A stretch of 41,851 bases of DNA from a virus. The stretch lies in the IMG/VR virus record IMGVR_UViG_3300010401_000019, positions 1-41,851 of that record. One strand, written 5' to 3'. Each line of letters starts with the position of its first letter. Within the stretch, counting starts at the first letter, position 1. Positions 12,989 to 21,718 of this stretch are shown here, piece by piece. Below the pieces are notes generated by a model that did not search any database, was not told where the DNA came from, and worked only from the letters and a program-made list of their open reading frames with translations. The position numbers were made by a program, and so were the translations under genes.

Positions 12989-13873
12989 ATGAAGAACCAC
13001 GTCTATAAGCTAGATGCGTTGCGCGGCTTGGCCGCGCAACCTGTCGTACTCAGCCATGCGGCAATATTAGTGGATCCTAAATCCTCACATGTGATCCTCG
13101 GCTGGGCCTCACTCCTCGCCGTAATCTTCTTTTTCATCCTGAGCGGATATGTGATCGTTGGCGGCCTACACCAATCCTTGAGCCGAACTGGGTCGATTGA
13201 CCTCAAGGATTTTTTCGTCAAGCGCCTCGCAAGGATCTATCCTCCATATCTCTTCACGATCATCGCTGTAGTGATCTTTAGCACGCTGCCGCACCGCGCC
13301 ACTTCCCCAATCCATATGGGCCTCTACCCATGGACGCCCGGCGCGCTGATTCGGGCGCTGACTTTTGCTTTCCACGGCACCGATCCGATTGTTATTGCGC
13401 CGGTTTGGTCGCTGCGCCTTGAAGTATGCCTTTATGTGATATCCGGACTTCTATTCGCGGCGCTAGCGGCAAATGGCTTGATCCGGATGATCCTTGCCAT
13501 CGGCGTAGCCGTGTTTTCTACGATATTCTTTTTCAGCCTCGCTTTTGCCTTCGCGTCGGCGTGCTTTTTCGCGCTAGGCGGCGTGGCGTATTTGCTGACG
13601 CGCAATATCATTGTAGATCAAGAGCATCGCGCGTGGATGATCTTGGCGCCGACCGGAGGATGGTCATATACACTATACCTGATCCACATGCCGATCGTCG
13701 CAGTCGTCGTGGATTATCTCACGCTTTCGATTACTGACCCTATAATTCTGATCGTGCTCTGCTGTCTGGTCGCAAACATTATCAGCTTTGCCCTTTCGAC
13801 GTTTCTAGAAAGGCCGAAGTTCTATGCATCGCTGCTGCGGAGGTTGACTATAGCGCCCGCACTGCGGCTTTAA
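12989..13873 (+). CDS. acyltransferase family 3 membrane protein (OafA/YrhL-like)
   Basis: A 294-aa multi-span membrane protein. The N-terminus 'YKLDALRGLAAQPVVLSHA' holds the acyltransferase-3 signature (D-x-L-R-G-x-A) with the catalytic-type His in LSHA. 'IFFFILSGYVI' and 'FFVKRLARIYPPYLFTI' follow in the canonical order (F-x-L-S-G then R-x-x-R-I-x-P). 'APVWSLRLEVCLYV' is the conserved W-S-L-x-x-E-x-x-Y box, and 'YTLYLIHMPI' the S-Y-x-x-Y-L-x-H box. Such enzymes O-acylate cell-surface polysaccharide, and prophage copies change the receptor and exclude related phages. The family is usually 330-400 aa, so this is a compact version. Its 3' end overlaps the convergent late gene by 26 nt. Confidence 0.85.
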   Translation: MKNHVYKLDALRGLAAQPVVLSHAAILVDPKSSHVILGWASLLAVIFFFILSGYVIVGGLHQSLSRTGSIDLKDFFVKRLARIYPPYLFTIIAVVIFSTLPHRATSPIHMGLYPWTPGALIRALTFAFHGTDPIVIAPVWSLRLEVCLYVISGLLFAALAANGLIRMILAIGVAVFSTIFFFSLAFAFASACFFALGGVAYLLTRNIIVDQEHRAWMILAPTGGWSYTLYLIHMPIVAVVVDYLTLSITDPIILIVLCCLVANIISFALSTFLERPKFYASLLRRLTIAPALRL

Positions 13874-14168
13874 ACTGCGCCAGTGTAATAGTTGCCTGCC
13901 CTTTGAGGACTCGAATATCGTTTTCGTGCTTGAAGCAGACTTTGAGCGTAACGACATCCCAGCTATCGAGCGGATCAGGCGTGATCGGAGTTGCATCGAA
14001 GGCCTGCACGAGAGGACCTGCAGCAGCATCCGTCAGCGCATTGATCTCCTTGCCGCCATTATACCAGATCGTCCATGTTGTCTTGTCGGTCCAGTTCGGA
14101 ACAGACACGCCGACGACGCCGATACCGGCAAGCGCCGCATTGAGGTTTATGAGTCTTTGATCTGCCAA
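13848..14168 (-). CDS. tail-fibre-cluster hypothetical protein (106 aa)
   Basis: The TTG at 14168 is chosen because AAGGAG stands 6 nt before it; a GTG at 14174 would abut the SD. The product 'INLNAALAGIGVVGVSVPNW' with 'KTTWTIWYNGG' is beta-rich. Small proteins starting with this N-L-N-A-A-L pattern follow tail fibre genes in rhizobial phages. Likely virion-associated, role unknown. Confidence 0.6.
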   Translation of the reverse strand: MADQRLINLNAALAGIGVVGVSVPNWTDKTTWTIWYNGGKEINALTDAAAGPLVQAFDATPITPDPLDSWDVVTLKVCFKHENDIRVLKGQATITLAQFKAAVRAL

Positions 14169-14180
14169 GTGCACCTCCTT

Positions 14181-15998
14181 CTAGTTCCAAAGCATGATGC
14201 TTAGATTGGCAACAGAAGAAGAATTAAAGCCGTTTGCGTTTGTCCCGTCGCTGGCTTCTAACGCTGCGATGAAATGCAATCCAATCGCTGGGAAAAACGC
14301 TTTTGTTGCAGAATTTGCCGCAACCGCCGAACTAGCTGCGCCCGTTATGACCTGAGATGCCTGTCCGGAAAAAGCAGACGTGCTATCGAGGCCTACCCCG
14401 AACGTTGCCCTTGCATTCGTAACTGCGGTAGTATCGCATCTGGTTGCATAGCTTGCATAGACCGCATTTTCCTGTTGCCCGATTACAAAGGAAACCTGAT
14501 TACCTGCGCTTGCTCGCGCCTGTCGCGTCGTCGCGGACGAATAGGTGTAAGATACGCCGCTATCTACAACATCAGTTGAGATGTTGACGCGATTGTACAT
14601 ATTCCAGACGCCGAAGAAACCGGCAGTGCCGCCCGACGCCGACGCACCAAAAATGAAATCGAGTTGTGACGAACCATTGCTTCGTGTCGTGCCGACATAA
14701 GTTCCGCGAGAGGCGGCTGGTCCATTCGTGATGCTGGCATTGTTTAGCCAGATGCCATTGACCAGGGTTAGCGCAGTGCCGGCCGAACGTGCTGTATCGC
14801 TTGTCCAGTCGGGGCCGTGACTTATTCGAATGGTCCCGCTATCGTTCCAGATAAACCAATCATTGACTTTGCTTGCTCCGATCGCTGCAGGATTCTTGGT
14901 GGTATCCGTCGTCAACACGGAAATTTCTGCGGTCGCAGTCGGCACCATGTTCGTGCCATCGTAGATCGGCACCATATTGCCAAGATATGGAGTATAAAAA
15001 ATTGTGGTCTTGGCGCTTTGCGTCGTGGTCATGACGGGAACGCCGGTCTGCAGCGTCAAGCGACCTTGAGGAGCGAAATATGAAACAACAGCACCGGTTT
15101 GGCCGTTTATCGATGCAACAGAACCTGCCGAGCCAACCGAGGAAATGGTTGCTCTCTTAAGTGCTCCCGATGCCGCCTGATCCGAAATCACGATCAGATC
15201 GGTCGCCGCTGGTGAGGCCTTCAATGTAAACGATGCGATATCAACTGCAGTTGGTGATGCTGCACCAGAAGTATTGTTGACGACGAATGACCAGGCTGCC
15301 TGAGTGGTCAGGCCGGACAGGGGCAAGCCCGTGGCGTTGGTGAGTGTCGCAGATGCTGGCGTTCCAAGAGCACCACCAATGAAATATGCCGCGCCGGTCC
15401 CTACTTCATCGGTCAGACATCCGCGGAGGTTGGCGCTAGATGGCGTGCCAAGGAACGTCGCACATCCAGCGCCGAGCCCACTAACACCCGTGCTAATTGG
15501 CAGCCCTGTGGCATTGGTAAGCGTCCCAGAGGACGGCGTACCGAGGGCACCATTGAAGGTGATGAAAGCGCCGGCCGACCCGATGTTGACACCGAGCGCC
15601 GTTGCAACGCCGGTCCCGAGTCCCGTGATGCTCCCGATGGCTGGGGCACATGTGGCAGCCGAGGCCGCGGTAATCAGTCCCTTGGCATTGACCGTGAAAG
15701 CTACACACTGCGTCGTCGAACCGAACGAACCAACGTTGGCATTGACCGTCGCAAGCGTGATCGCACCAGCGGCAGACAGGGTGACATCACCCGTTATCGT
15801 CTTGCAGAGTGGGTCGGCGGATGTTTGGCCAACCGCGATCTGCGCCGACGTGCATAGCGCTGAGCCGTATCCAGTGACGCCAGGACCCTTGCCAATGGCG
15901 AAGGCGTGATTGGTAACTGTGCCGCTTTGTGCGAACGCCGCAGAGGCAATAAAAAAGGCCGCCGAAGCGACCGTGAGAAGTCTATGCAGATATTTCAT
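14181..15998 (-). CDS. tail fibre-like protein with N-terminal signal sequence (605 aa)
   Basis: ATG 15998 overlaps the previous stop (ATGA). The product begins with a Sec-type signal, 'RLLTVASAAFFIASAAFA', before Gln-Ser. Residues about 40-260 are low-complexity fibre repeats including 'GALGTPSSGTLTNATGLPIS' and 'GALGTPASATLTNATGLPLS', a motif common in phage side-fibre shafts. The C-terminal 300 residues are beta-rich and probably include the receptor-binding part ('FGVWNMYNRVNISTDVV', 'LHFIAALEASDG'). A signal peptide on a fibre protein is odd for a Gram-negative phage. Alternatives are a fibre that passes the inner membrane or a decorated surface protein. Confidence 0.75.
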   Translation of the reverse strand: MKYLHRLLTVASAAFFIASAAFAQSGTVTNHAFAIGKGPGVTGYGSALCTSAQIAVGQTSADPLCKTITGDVTLSAAGAITLATVNANVGSFGSTTQCVAFTVNAKGLITAASAATCAPAIGSITGLGTGVATALGVNIGSAGAFITFNGALGTPSSGTLTNATGLPISTGVSGLGAGCATFLGTPSSANLRGCLTDEVGTGAAYFIGGALGTPASATLTNATGLPLSGLTTQAAWSFVVNNTSGAASPTAVDIASFTLKASPAATDLIVISDQAASGALKRATISSVGSAGSVASINGQTGAVVSYFAPQGRLTLQTGVPVMTTTQSAKTTIFYTPYLGNMVPIYDGTNMVPTATAEISVLTTDTTKNPAAIGASKVNDWFIWNDSGTIRISHGPDWTSDTARSAGTALTLVNGIWLNNASITNGPAASRGTYVGTTRSNGSSQLDFIFGASASGGTAGFFGVWNMYNRVNISTDVVDSGVSYTYSSATTRQARASAGNQVSFVIGQQENAVYASYATRCDTTAVTNARATFGVGLDSTSAFSGQASQVITGAASSAVAANSATKAFFPAIGLHFIAALEASDGTNANGFNSSSVANLSIMLWN

Positions 15999-16555
15999 CC
16001 GATGACGTATCCAGCTCCAGAAACAGGGGAAAGCCTCAGACTTCCGGTGTCGCCCGCAATCGTCCAAGAGGTGAGAGCACCGGGAAACTTATCCGTGCCG
16101 GTCAGGTTAACCGTGATATTGTTCGTGCCGGCGTCGCCCTTCCAGTCATTGATAACGACCGGGCATGTCTTGGCAGAGGCAAGCGGCATGTTGAGCGTAA
16201 TTGCAGCGCCAACCGTCTGATCAACGCGAACGATACCGGCATTCGGCAACACGGAGACGGGACCCGCTGCGATGATGTGCTGATCAATCTGCCCCGCCGC
16301 GGCGATGAAGGACGAGAGCGAACCTGCTTTCCAACTCTGCGTCGTTACATCCCAGATCGCAATCAGCGTTGCCGCTGGATTGATGATCGGGCTCGGATCA
16401 AGGATCGTATAGTCGGCTCCAAAGGTATAGGTGCCATTGGCCTTGACGACTGTAAGGAAGTCGTCGACCGCGATATTCGCGGGAAAGCGAACATCCATCT
16501 TCCCCTTGAGGATCGGCTTGGGAAGAACCTTGATCTTGAGGACGGGGATCGTCAT
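15995..16555 (-). CDS. tail-associated beta-rich protein (186 aa)
   Basis: 'VLKIKVLPKPILKGKMDVRF' and 'NGTYTFGADYTILDPSPIIN' are beta-strand rich, followed by a C-terminal region with regular Thr/Val/Asn ('DAGTNNITVNLTGTDKFPGA'). The C-terminal part has the look of a small tail-fibre or head-fibre domain that repeats in phage receptor complexes. It is flanked by ATGA overlaps on both sides in the fibre cluster. Confidence 0.6.
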   Translation of the reverse strand: MTIPVLKIKVLPKPILKGKMDVRFPANIAVDDFLTVVKANGTYTFGADYTILDPSPIINPAATLIAIWDVTTQSWKAGSLSSFIAAAGQIDQHIIAAGPVSVLPNAGIVRVDQTVGAAITLNMPLASAKTCPVVINDWKGDAGTNNITVNLTGTDKFPGALTSWTIAGDTGSLRLSPVSGAGYVIG

Positions 16556-16893
16556 ATGCGCGCTACGCCATCAATGATCGAGAGCGTTCCGGTAAAGAGC
16601 GAGATTGTTTCACCGTTCAATAGATAGAGGCCGCCGATCTTGTAGGCACCGGGGCATAGGTTCTGCATCTCAGTCACCGATATATCGACCTCAAAAATGC
16701 CGAGCGAGACAATGACGATTTTGCCATTGGCGACCGATGCCTGGATGCGCCGGCATCCGTCGAAATCCTTCACATCGACCTCGATGCTCGCACCAGTGAA
16801 ATCCAGCAGATCGCCAGTGTCAGCATCGTTGAACTGGAATTGAGTTTTCCAGTCGGCTTTGTTGGTGAGAGTCGTGTTGAGGATAATGGTCAT
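16552..16893 (-). CDS. hypothetical tail-cluster protein (113 aa)
   Basis: A predicted beta-sandwich, 'TGASIEVDVKDFDGCRRIQA' and 'SLGIFEVDISVTEMQNLCPG' then 'YLLNGETISLFTGTLSIIDG'. This pattern (strand, short helix at M..L.PG.Y, then three strands) is that of small baseplate or fibre-associated proteins of unknown function. Confidence 0.6.
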   Translation of the reverse strand: MTIILNTTLTNKADWKTQFQFNDADTGDLLDFTGASIEVDVKDFDGCRRIQASVANGKIVIVSLGIFEVDISVTEMQNLCPGAYKIGGLYLLNGETISLFTGTLSIIDGVARI

Positions 16894-16895
16894 GC

Positions 16896-17900
16896 TCAGA
16901 GCTTGATATAGATTGTTATTAGAATGGCTGGTGACGCGATCGAATGCGCACCACCACCAGATGGATTAATAGTAAGTGTAAATAACGTTGCGCTGAGCGA
17001 TGTAAGATCACCGAGAGCATGTGATCCTGATCCGAAGTTCAAAGCTCCACTATGGTTGAATGAAAGCCAGTTGCTGGCTCCGGAATCTCCAAGATTGATT
17101 TGAGCATTGTTCCAGGGAATATTCGCAGGAATTTCGCCAATGGAGAGCGTATGGCTTTGGTTGCCGCCTGCAGCTCCAAGGACTGTTGCTGCCGTCCCAA
17201 AATAAGTAGCTGTAAGACGACCAGCCGCGGTGTTTCCCATGTCATCGACGCCAGCCATGGCTCGACCACGACAATCAGGAAGCGTCAATGCTTTGTTGGC
17301 CGCCCAGTCTGCCGCAGCGGTCAGACCGCGTCCGCCGGAGACAGCCAGGTTTGCATCAGCACCCCAGAGGTATTGAAACAACGCTTGCGTATCCAAGTTG
17401 GCGCGTTCCGTTGCGCCTGAGGTCGCCGAGCCGATCGTGCGGCCGTTGCAACGGACAAATCCGGTTAGAGTGCCCGTGCCGTAGAACGGCTCGAGGTGGC
17501 CGGTCTGCATGACTGTCGTTGGATCGACGACGCCACCGCCGCCGCCTCCAGACGAGGCGCCAACGACAAGCAGATTGTCTCCCACAAAGACTTGAACGCC
17601 GGCCGAACTCTGGAGCCGAACCTTGATCAGCCCATCTGCGACGAAGAATTGTGGCAGGCGCCCTGCCGCATCACAGGTAAGCGGGTTGGGCTGGACGAGC
17701 GTTAACCCGCTGTCTGAATAGGAGTTTTGCGGAGTGGAAACCGTGCCAGCCTGGATCACATAGAGTTTGCAACCCGGCATGATATGCGCGGTCAGGTCGA
17801 ATTGCGGAGTGAGGCTGAAACCGGGTATAGTGCCGGCGCCCTGAGCGACCGCGACAAATGCAAAAAGCCCCGCTAGAGCGAGGCTGAGGCGTTTCATCAT
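16896..17900 (-). CDS. tail collar-domain protein with N-terminal signal sequence (334 aa)
   Basis: ATG 17900 opens a Sec-type signal ('MMKRLSLALAGLFAFVAVAQ', cut after QG). Residues about 25-140 form an Ig-like region ('MPGCKLYVIQAGTVSTPQNS'). A Gly-rich linker 'GASSGGGGGGVVDPTTV' then leads to a phage tail-collar domain: 'FVRCNGRTIGSATSG', 'LPDCRGRAMAGVDDMGN' and 'GGNQSHTLSIGEIPANI', which is the classic L-P-D-x-R-G-R then G-x-x-x-H-T-L-x-x-x-E-x-P order. It probably makes part of the distal tail. The start codon overlaps a + strand ORF start (17899). Confidence 0.8.
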   Translation of the reverse strand: MMKRLSLALAGLFAFVAVAQGAGTIPGFSLTPQFDLTAHIMPGCKLYVIQAGTVSTPQNSYSDSGLTLVQPNPLTCDAAGRLPQFFVADGLIKVRLQSSAGVQVFVGDNLLVVGASSGGGGGGVVDPTTVMQTGHLEPFYGTGTLTGFVRCNGRTIGSATSGATERANLDTQALFQYLWGADANLAVSGGRGLTAAADWAANKALTLPDCRGRAMAGVDDMGNTAAGRLTATYFGTAATVLGAAGGNQSHTLSIGEIPANIPWNNAQINLGDSGASNWLSFNHSGALNFGSGSHALGDLTSLSATLFTLTINPSGGGAHSIASPAILITIYIKL

Positions 17901-18198
17901 GATGCGATTGATCCAGTTTTCAGTGATATGCGCGACGACTTGGGCGCACATCCATTACAAGCTGACAGACAACGGATATTTGATTGGTATCGTTTCGCTA
18001 TTCGCCGCGTTCGCGGCAACGGTACTCATTGTCGAGATCGGGTTACTGCCGGCTCGGTTCGCGCGTGTTCGCGATCGATTGTTCGGCCTGAAGGATCAGC
18101 CGGGAGACGAGATAACCAGCCTCGCTCGACCCCTTTGGCATCGCCGCGATACGCTCCAGGATTTTTCCCGACCGCGGATCGGTCAGGATCGTCGCTAG
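17899..18198 (+). CDS. candidate + strand membrane protein in the tail cluster (99 aa)
   Basis: An ORF opposite in direction to its neighbours, filling the 142-nt gap between two minus genes. Its first 55 residues look like a real two-span membrane protein ('MMRLIQFSVICATTWAHIHY', 'IGIVSLFAAFAATVLIVEIG'), with GAGGCG 8 nt before the ATG. From about residue 50 it is antisense to the 3' end of the ejection-protein gene, with second codon positions aligned, so that part mirrors the other gene. May be a real short gene that terminates late, or chance. Confidence 0.35.
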   Translation: MMRLIQFSVICATTWAHIHYKLTDNGYLIGIVSLFAAFAATVLIVEIGLLPARFARVRDRLFGLKDQPGDEITSLARPLWHRRDTLQDFSRPRIGQDRR

Positions 18199-20055
18199 TT
18201 CATTCAGGTTATTGCCGAGCTTCCACTTTGACCATTTGTCGTTGACGATCGACCACCATTTGCCGGGGCTAAGGCCGGTTTTGACCGCTTCGCCCATCGT
18301 GGTGGATCCCTCCAGCATCTTGCGATCGGCCGCATTGAAAGCGGTCAACGAGCCCTTGGCCTGGCGCGTCCCGCTTGCTTCTGCGGCTTGCAGGAAACCA
18401 TCAAAGCCAGCCCATAGCTTGTTGCCATTCGGGAGAGCTTCAATCGCGGCCCTCAGGTTTTCGCGCTGCTGAGGATTGCCGACAATGGCCTTGGCAAATC
18501 CAGCGGCGCCAAACTGATTAGGACCGGATTGAAGCACGCGAGTTGCTTCGTTGAACACCGACTCCAGATGCGCCCGCACAAGCTGGGTTGCGGCATATGG
18601 GCTTTTCCTGGAGAGCGCGGAGACAGCCGTCGAAATCTCGGCGTGGCTGTTTGGCAAGGGATTGGTCGGAAACAGCGCGTTGATCGCCTTGCGCGTATCA
18701 GGCTTGTCGGCGATCCTGCCCAACGGGCCGTCAAGGAGCGGCTGCAAGAACCTCTCCCGCGCCTGAGACTGGATATCGAGCGCGACGCTATAGTCTGCCG
18801 ACTTGGCCTCTCCTATCTGCTTCAGCAAGCCGGCCGCGCGCTCATTCGCCGCGCTCACCTGTTGATTGGCCTGCGGGTTGAATTTTGAGCCTGCGTTCTT
18901 CGCGCCCTGGTCGAAGTATTTTTTGACCTCATTCAGGAAGCCAACGCTGTTGTCCGGCAGATGACTGACATAGCTATTGAGTTGCGGGTTCTTGCGAACC
19001 GCGTCCCGCGCCTCCTTGAAGCCCGGGATCATCTTCACTGCCGCCATTTCAGTCGGCGTCAGGCGCACGCTTTCAGCATTCTTGTAATACGGTTCGGAAG
19101 CCCTGTTGATGCTCTTGCGAACGTCAGTCAGAACACCCTGAGCGGCATCGCTCGCTTGCCGGCCGACCGTTGAAGGATTGGCCGTGCCCGGAGAGACATT
19201 GCCGAACTCATTGAGTGCCGCCTGATCGAACTGCTGAGGCCGATCGGCAAAAACCTTCTGCATTCGCGAGCGCGTTTCCGGAGAGCTCTCCAGAATGCGC
19301 TGGGTGTCCGTTAGCACCGGCTTTTTTGTGACCTGGCTCAGCGCCTCAGGCCACGTCAGATCAATGCCGCGGCTCTTGGCATCGATCATCAATTTTCGTG
19401 CAGCATCGACATCTGCCTTCCCTAAGCCTTCCGGCAGTTGAGATCGGATGACATCTGATGCCGAGCCCGGACGCGACAGGATCGCGCCTGCGCCTCCAGT
19501 CACCAAGGCAGCCCCAGCCTTTGCATAGGGCTGATAGGGTGTTCCTTCCGTCGCTTGGCTCGCTGCTTCAGCGGCAAGCCCTGGCGCCACCGCCTGCAAT
19601 CCGATCTTGCGTGCAAGGCCACCCGGGCCGGTTAAGGCTGCAGGCACGAACTCGCCGACCGTCTCGGCATATTTGCCCGGCGTCGTCTGCGGCGTGTAAA
19701 GCGGCGCAATGTTCTCTTCAACTGCATCCTTGATCTGGCCTGATCCGAGCAGCGGCGGCCGATCCTCACGCCGCGTCGTCTCAACCCCGAAGGCTTTACC
19801 CACCGCAGCCGTTGCCCGGTCAAGACCGCGTGTAAGGTATTCTGAAGCATCACCAGGCAGGCCGGCGAGACTAATCACCCCCTTTTCGATGCCGGTAGCT
19901 GCTGACTTTGCGATATCACCAAGATCGACCGCAAACGGGTCATGGTCGACGGGCTCGAGCTTTGGGCCAGTCGGAGCCGGGCCGACATAGATCCTGCCTG
20001 AGCTGGTCGTTGGACCGCCTGCAAATGGATCATGATCGACGGGCTGGAGGTCCAT
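18043..20055 (-). CDS. large ejection-type virion protein (670 aa)
   Basis: The N-terminus has two copies of the motif PVDHDPFA (residues about 5-12 and 36-43). Then comes a glycine/alanine-rich amphipathic region ('GIEKGVISLAGLPGDASEYL') and a long helical body with Ala/Gln/Asn richness and 'FNPQANQQVSAANERAAGLL'. No enzyme motif is visible. Order in the genome (after two smaller Gln/Ala/Gly-rich proteins, before the fibre cluster) is that of P22-type ejection proteins (gp7, gp20, gp16), which pass into the host with the DNA. The ATG shares a base with the preceding TAA (TAATG). Confidence 0.7.
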   Translation of the reverse strand: MDLQPVDHDPFAGGPTTSSGRIYVGPAPTGPKLEPVDHDPFAVDLGDIAKSAATGIEKGVISLAGLPGDASEYLTRGLDRATAAVGKAFGVETTRREDRPPLLGSGQIKDAVEENIAPLYTPQTTPGKYAETVGEFVPAALTGPGGLARKIGLQAVAPGLAAEAASQATEGTPYQPYAKAGAALVTGGAGAILSRPGSASDVIRSQLPEGLGKADVDAARKLMIDAKSRGIDLTWPEALSQVTKKPVLTDTQRILESSPETRSRMQKVFADRPQQFDQAALNEFGNVSPGTANPSTVGRQASDAAQGVLTDVRKSINRASEPYYKNAESVRLTPTEMAAVKMIPGFKEARDAVRKNPQLNSYVSHLPDNSVGFLNEVKKYFDQGAKNAGSKFNPQANQQVSAANERAAGLLKQIGEAKSADYSVALDIQSQARERFLQPLLDGPLGRIADKPDTRKAINALFPTNPLPNSHAEISTAVSALSRKSPYAATQLVRAHLESVFNEATRVLQSGPNQFGAAGFAKAIVGNPQQRENLRAAIEALPNGNKLWAGFDGFLQAAEASGTRQAKGSLTAFNAADRKMLEGSTTMGEAVKTGLSPGKWWSIVNDKWSKWKLGNNLNELATILTDPRSGKILERIAAMPKGSSEAGYLVSRLILQAEQSIANTREPSRQ

Positions 20056-21710
20056 TATTGAACGACCTTCAGATATTTGCCCTGCCGATTGGGATCAGGC
20101 ACATACCAATTCCCGTCAGGAGCCTTTTTTGCGCCATCCATCGGAGGCTGCGCGGATGCCGTAGTAGTCTTCGGCGCTTCGTTTATCGCCTTGTGGAAGT
20201 CCTTAATTTCACCCTCGGTGAACATCGGGTGCGCCTTGAAGTAGGCCGTCACCTGCTTATCGAAGCCTGCATCTAAGCTGCCATTCTGCTCCTTGTAGTT
20301 CTGCGCCATCTCGGCGATATCGCCCTGACGCTGATACGTCCGCTTCTGGATTTCAACGAGCAGCTTGTTGGCCGGGATCGAGTTTTCCGGAGCCGCCGCG
20401 GCCTGCTTGGCGAGGTTCATTTCCGCAACGCGAATAGGACCGAGCCCCTTAAGAGCGCCAAAGGATGCCAGCACGCCGGCCGCCGTTGCCTTGCGCAAGA
20501 ACTCCTGCGGGACCGCGGCGTCCGGATCGATGCCAGCCGCACTCTTCAGGCGCTTGTAAAGCAGATTGTACTTTTCGCCCGCACCGGAGAAGAAGTTCGG
20601 GTCTTCCATCTGCTTCTGGAGCATTTCCAGCTGCGGAATTTCCTGTTGTGCCTTCACGCCAGCATCGACAAGGGTCTGATACTTCGCGGTACCAGCCTTG
20701 GCTTCTTCAGTCGCGGCGGTTTTCTTGGCCTCGGTCTCGGCCATGAAATCCTGCAGCGTTCCCTTATAGCCCTGTCGCCGCGCGAGGTCATATTCCTTGA
20801 TCGGGCCAGTCGGCGCACTCTGCTCTTGCAGGGCTTTAAGCCGCGTCATGGCCGCTTCCTGCACCGACTTTGGATAAGCTGGGTTGCTTGCAATCGCGGT
20901 ATATGTCGCGATCTGCTTTTGAACTTCAGGGTCAGTCCCGGTCGGAATAGCGCCGCGCGTGGCGATCGCGGAAGGCGCGCCGAACGTGCCCTGGTTCTGC
21001 TGGGGATCAGGCTGCGGCGCGGCCTGCGGAGGCGGCTGAGGCGCTTGCGGCTGAGGCTGTCCTGGCTGCGGAGCGCCTGCCTGCACCACCTGACCGATGC
21101 CGGCGCGCTTAAGCTGCTGGATGGCAGGGACGATCACATTGCGGACGCGCGGGTCATTCAGATCGATCGGAGCCATGGGATCGTCGACGCCGAGTTGGCG
21201 CGCAACGGCGGCACTCGCGGCTCCGAGCTGATCGTTTGGGATACCCTGCGCCGCGACAACGCTCATGACCGTATCCGGCGGCTTTTGCTGAGGTGCAGGT
21301 GATCCGCCCTGTCCTCCCCGCTGCAACGGAGGCGCGACGGTCGTAGATGCATTGCGGTTGCTTGAGGGAGGGCTGACGATCGGAGATGCACCGCCGCCGC
21401 TTTCCATCTGGCCCATCTTGCTAGCGACATCCTGGCCAAGCTTTAGCTGATCCCTCTGAATGCCAAGATTTGAGGCCGCAACGCCCTCGTTCAGTCCGCC
21501 TTTCTCGAACAGCGTTTTCGCCATTGCGGCGAAATCAGGCTGCCCATTGGCATCAGTTGGAACGCCACCGCGGAACGCATCGCGCAATTCGTTTTTGGCA
21601 AACTCATCACGGCCCTTATAGTAACTGTCGAACAGGTTCGAGAGGCCAGAGAAGTTCGCCCGCGAGCTCGCACCAGCGCCACCCGCAATGATTTGGTCGA
21701 TGTCAGCCAT
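20055..21710 (-). CDS. ejection-type virion protein with Pro/Gln-rich linker (551 aa)
   Basis: The N-terminus 'MADIDQIIAGGAGASSRANF' leads to helical segments. A Pro/Gln-rich linker ('GAPQPGQPQPQAPQPPPQAA') sits near residue 220, then a long coiled-coil region to about 500. The C-terminus 'WYVPDPNRQGKYLKVV' forms a small beta-like closing motif. The overall form is typical of injected virion proteins of podoviruses, which have little sequence conservation. No lytic transglycosylase motif was found. Confidence 0.68.
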   Translation of the reverse strand: MADIDQIIAGGAGASSRANFSGLSNLFDSYYKGRDEFAKNELRDAFRGGVPTDANGQPDFAAMAKTLFEKGGLNEGVAASNLGIQRDQLKLGQDVASKMGQMESGGGASPIVSPPSSNRNASTTVAPPLQRGGQGGSPAPQQKPPDTVMSVVAAQGIPNDQLGAASAAVARQLGVDDPMAPIDLNDPRVRNVIVPAIQQLKRAGIGQVVQAGAPQPGQPQPQAPQPPPQAAPQPDPQQNQGTFGAPSAIATRGAIPTGTDPEVQKQIATYTAIASNPAYPKSVQEAAMTRLKALQEQSAPTGPIKEYDLARRQGYKGTLQDFMAETEAKKTAATEEAKAGTAKYQTLVDAGVKAQQEIPQLEMLQKQMEDPNFFSGAGEKYNLLYKRLKSAAGIDPDAAVPQEFLRKATAAGVLASFGALKGLGPIRVAEMNLAKQAAAAPENSIPANKLLVEIQKRTYQRQGDIAEMAQNYKEQNGSLDAGFDKQVTAYFKAHPMFTEGEIKDFHKAINEAPKTTTASAQPPMDGAKKAPDGNWYVPDPNRQGKYLKVVQ

Positions 21711-21718
21711 GTGCGCCC

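Noticed and set aside
15304-15909. + strand Pro/Val/Ala-rich ORF of 201 aa
   Set aside because: It mirrors the repetitive fibre sequence on the minus strand.
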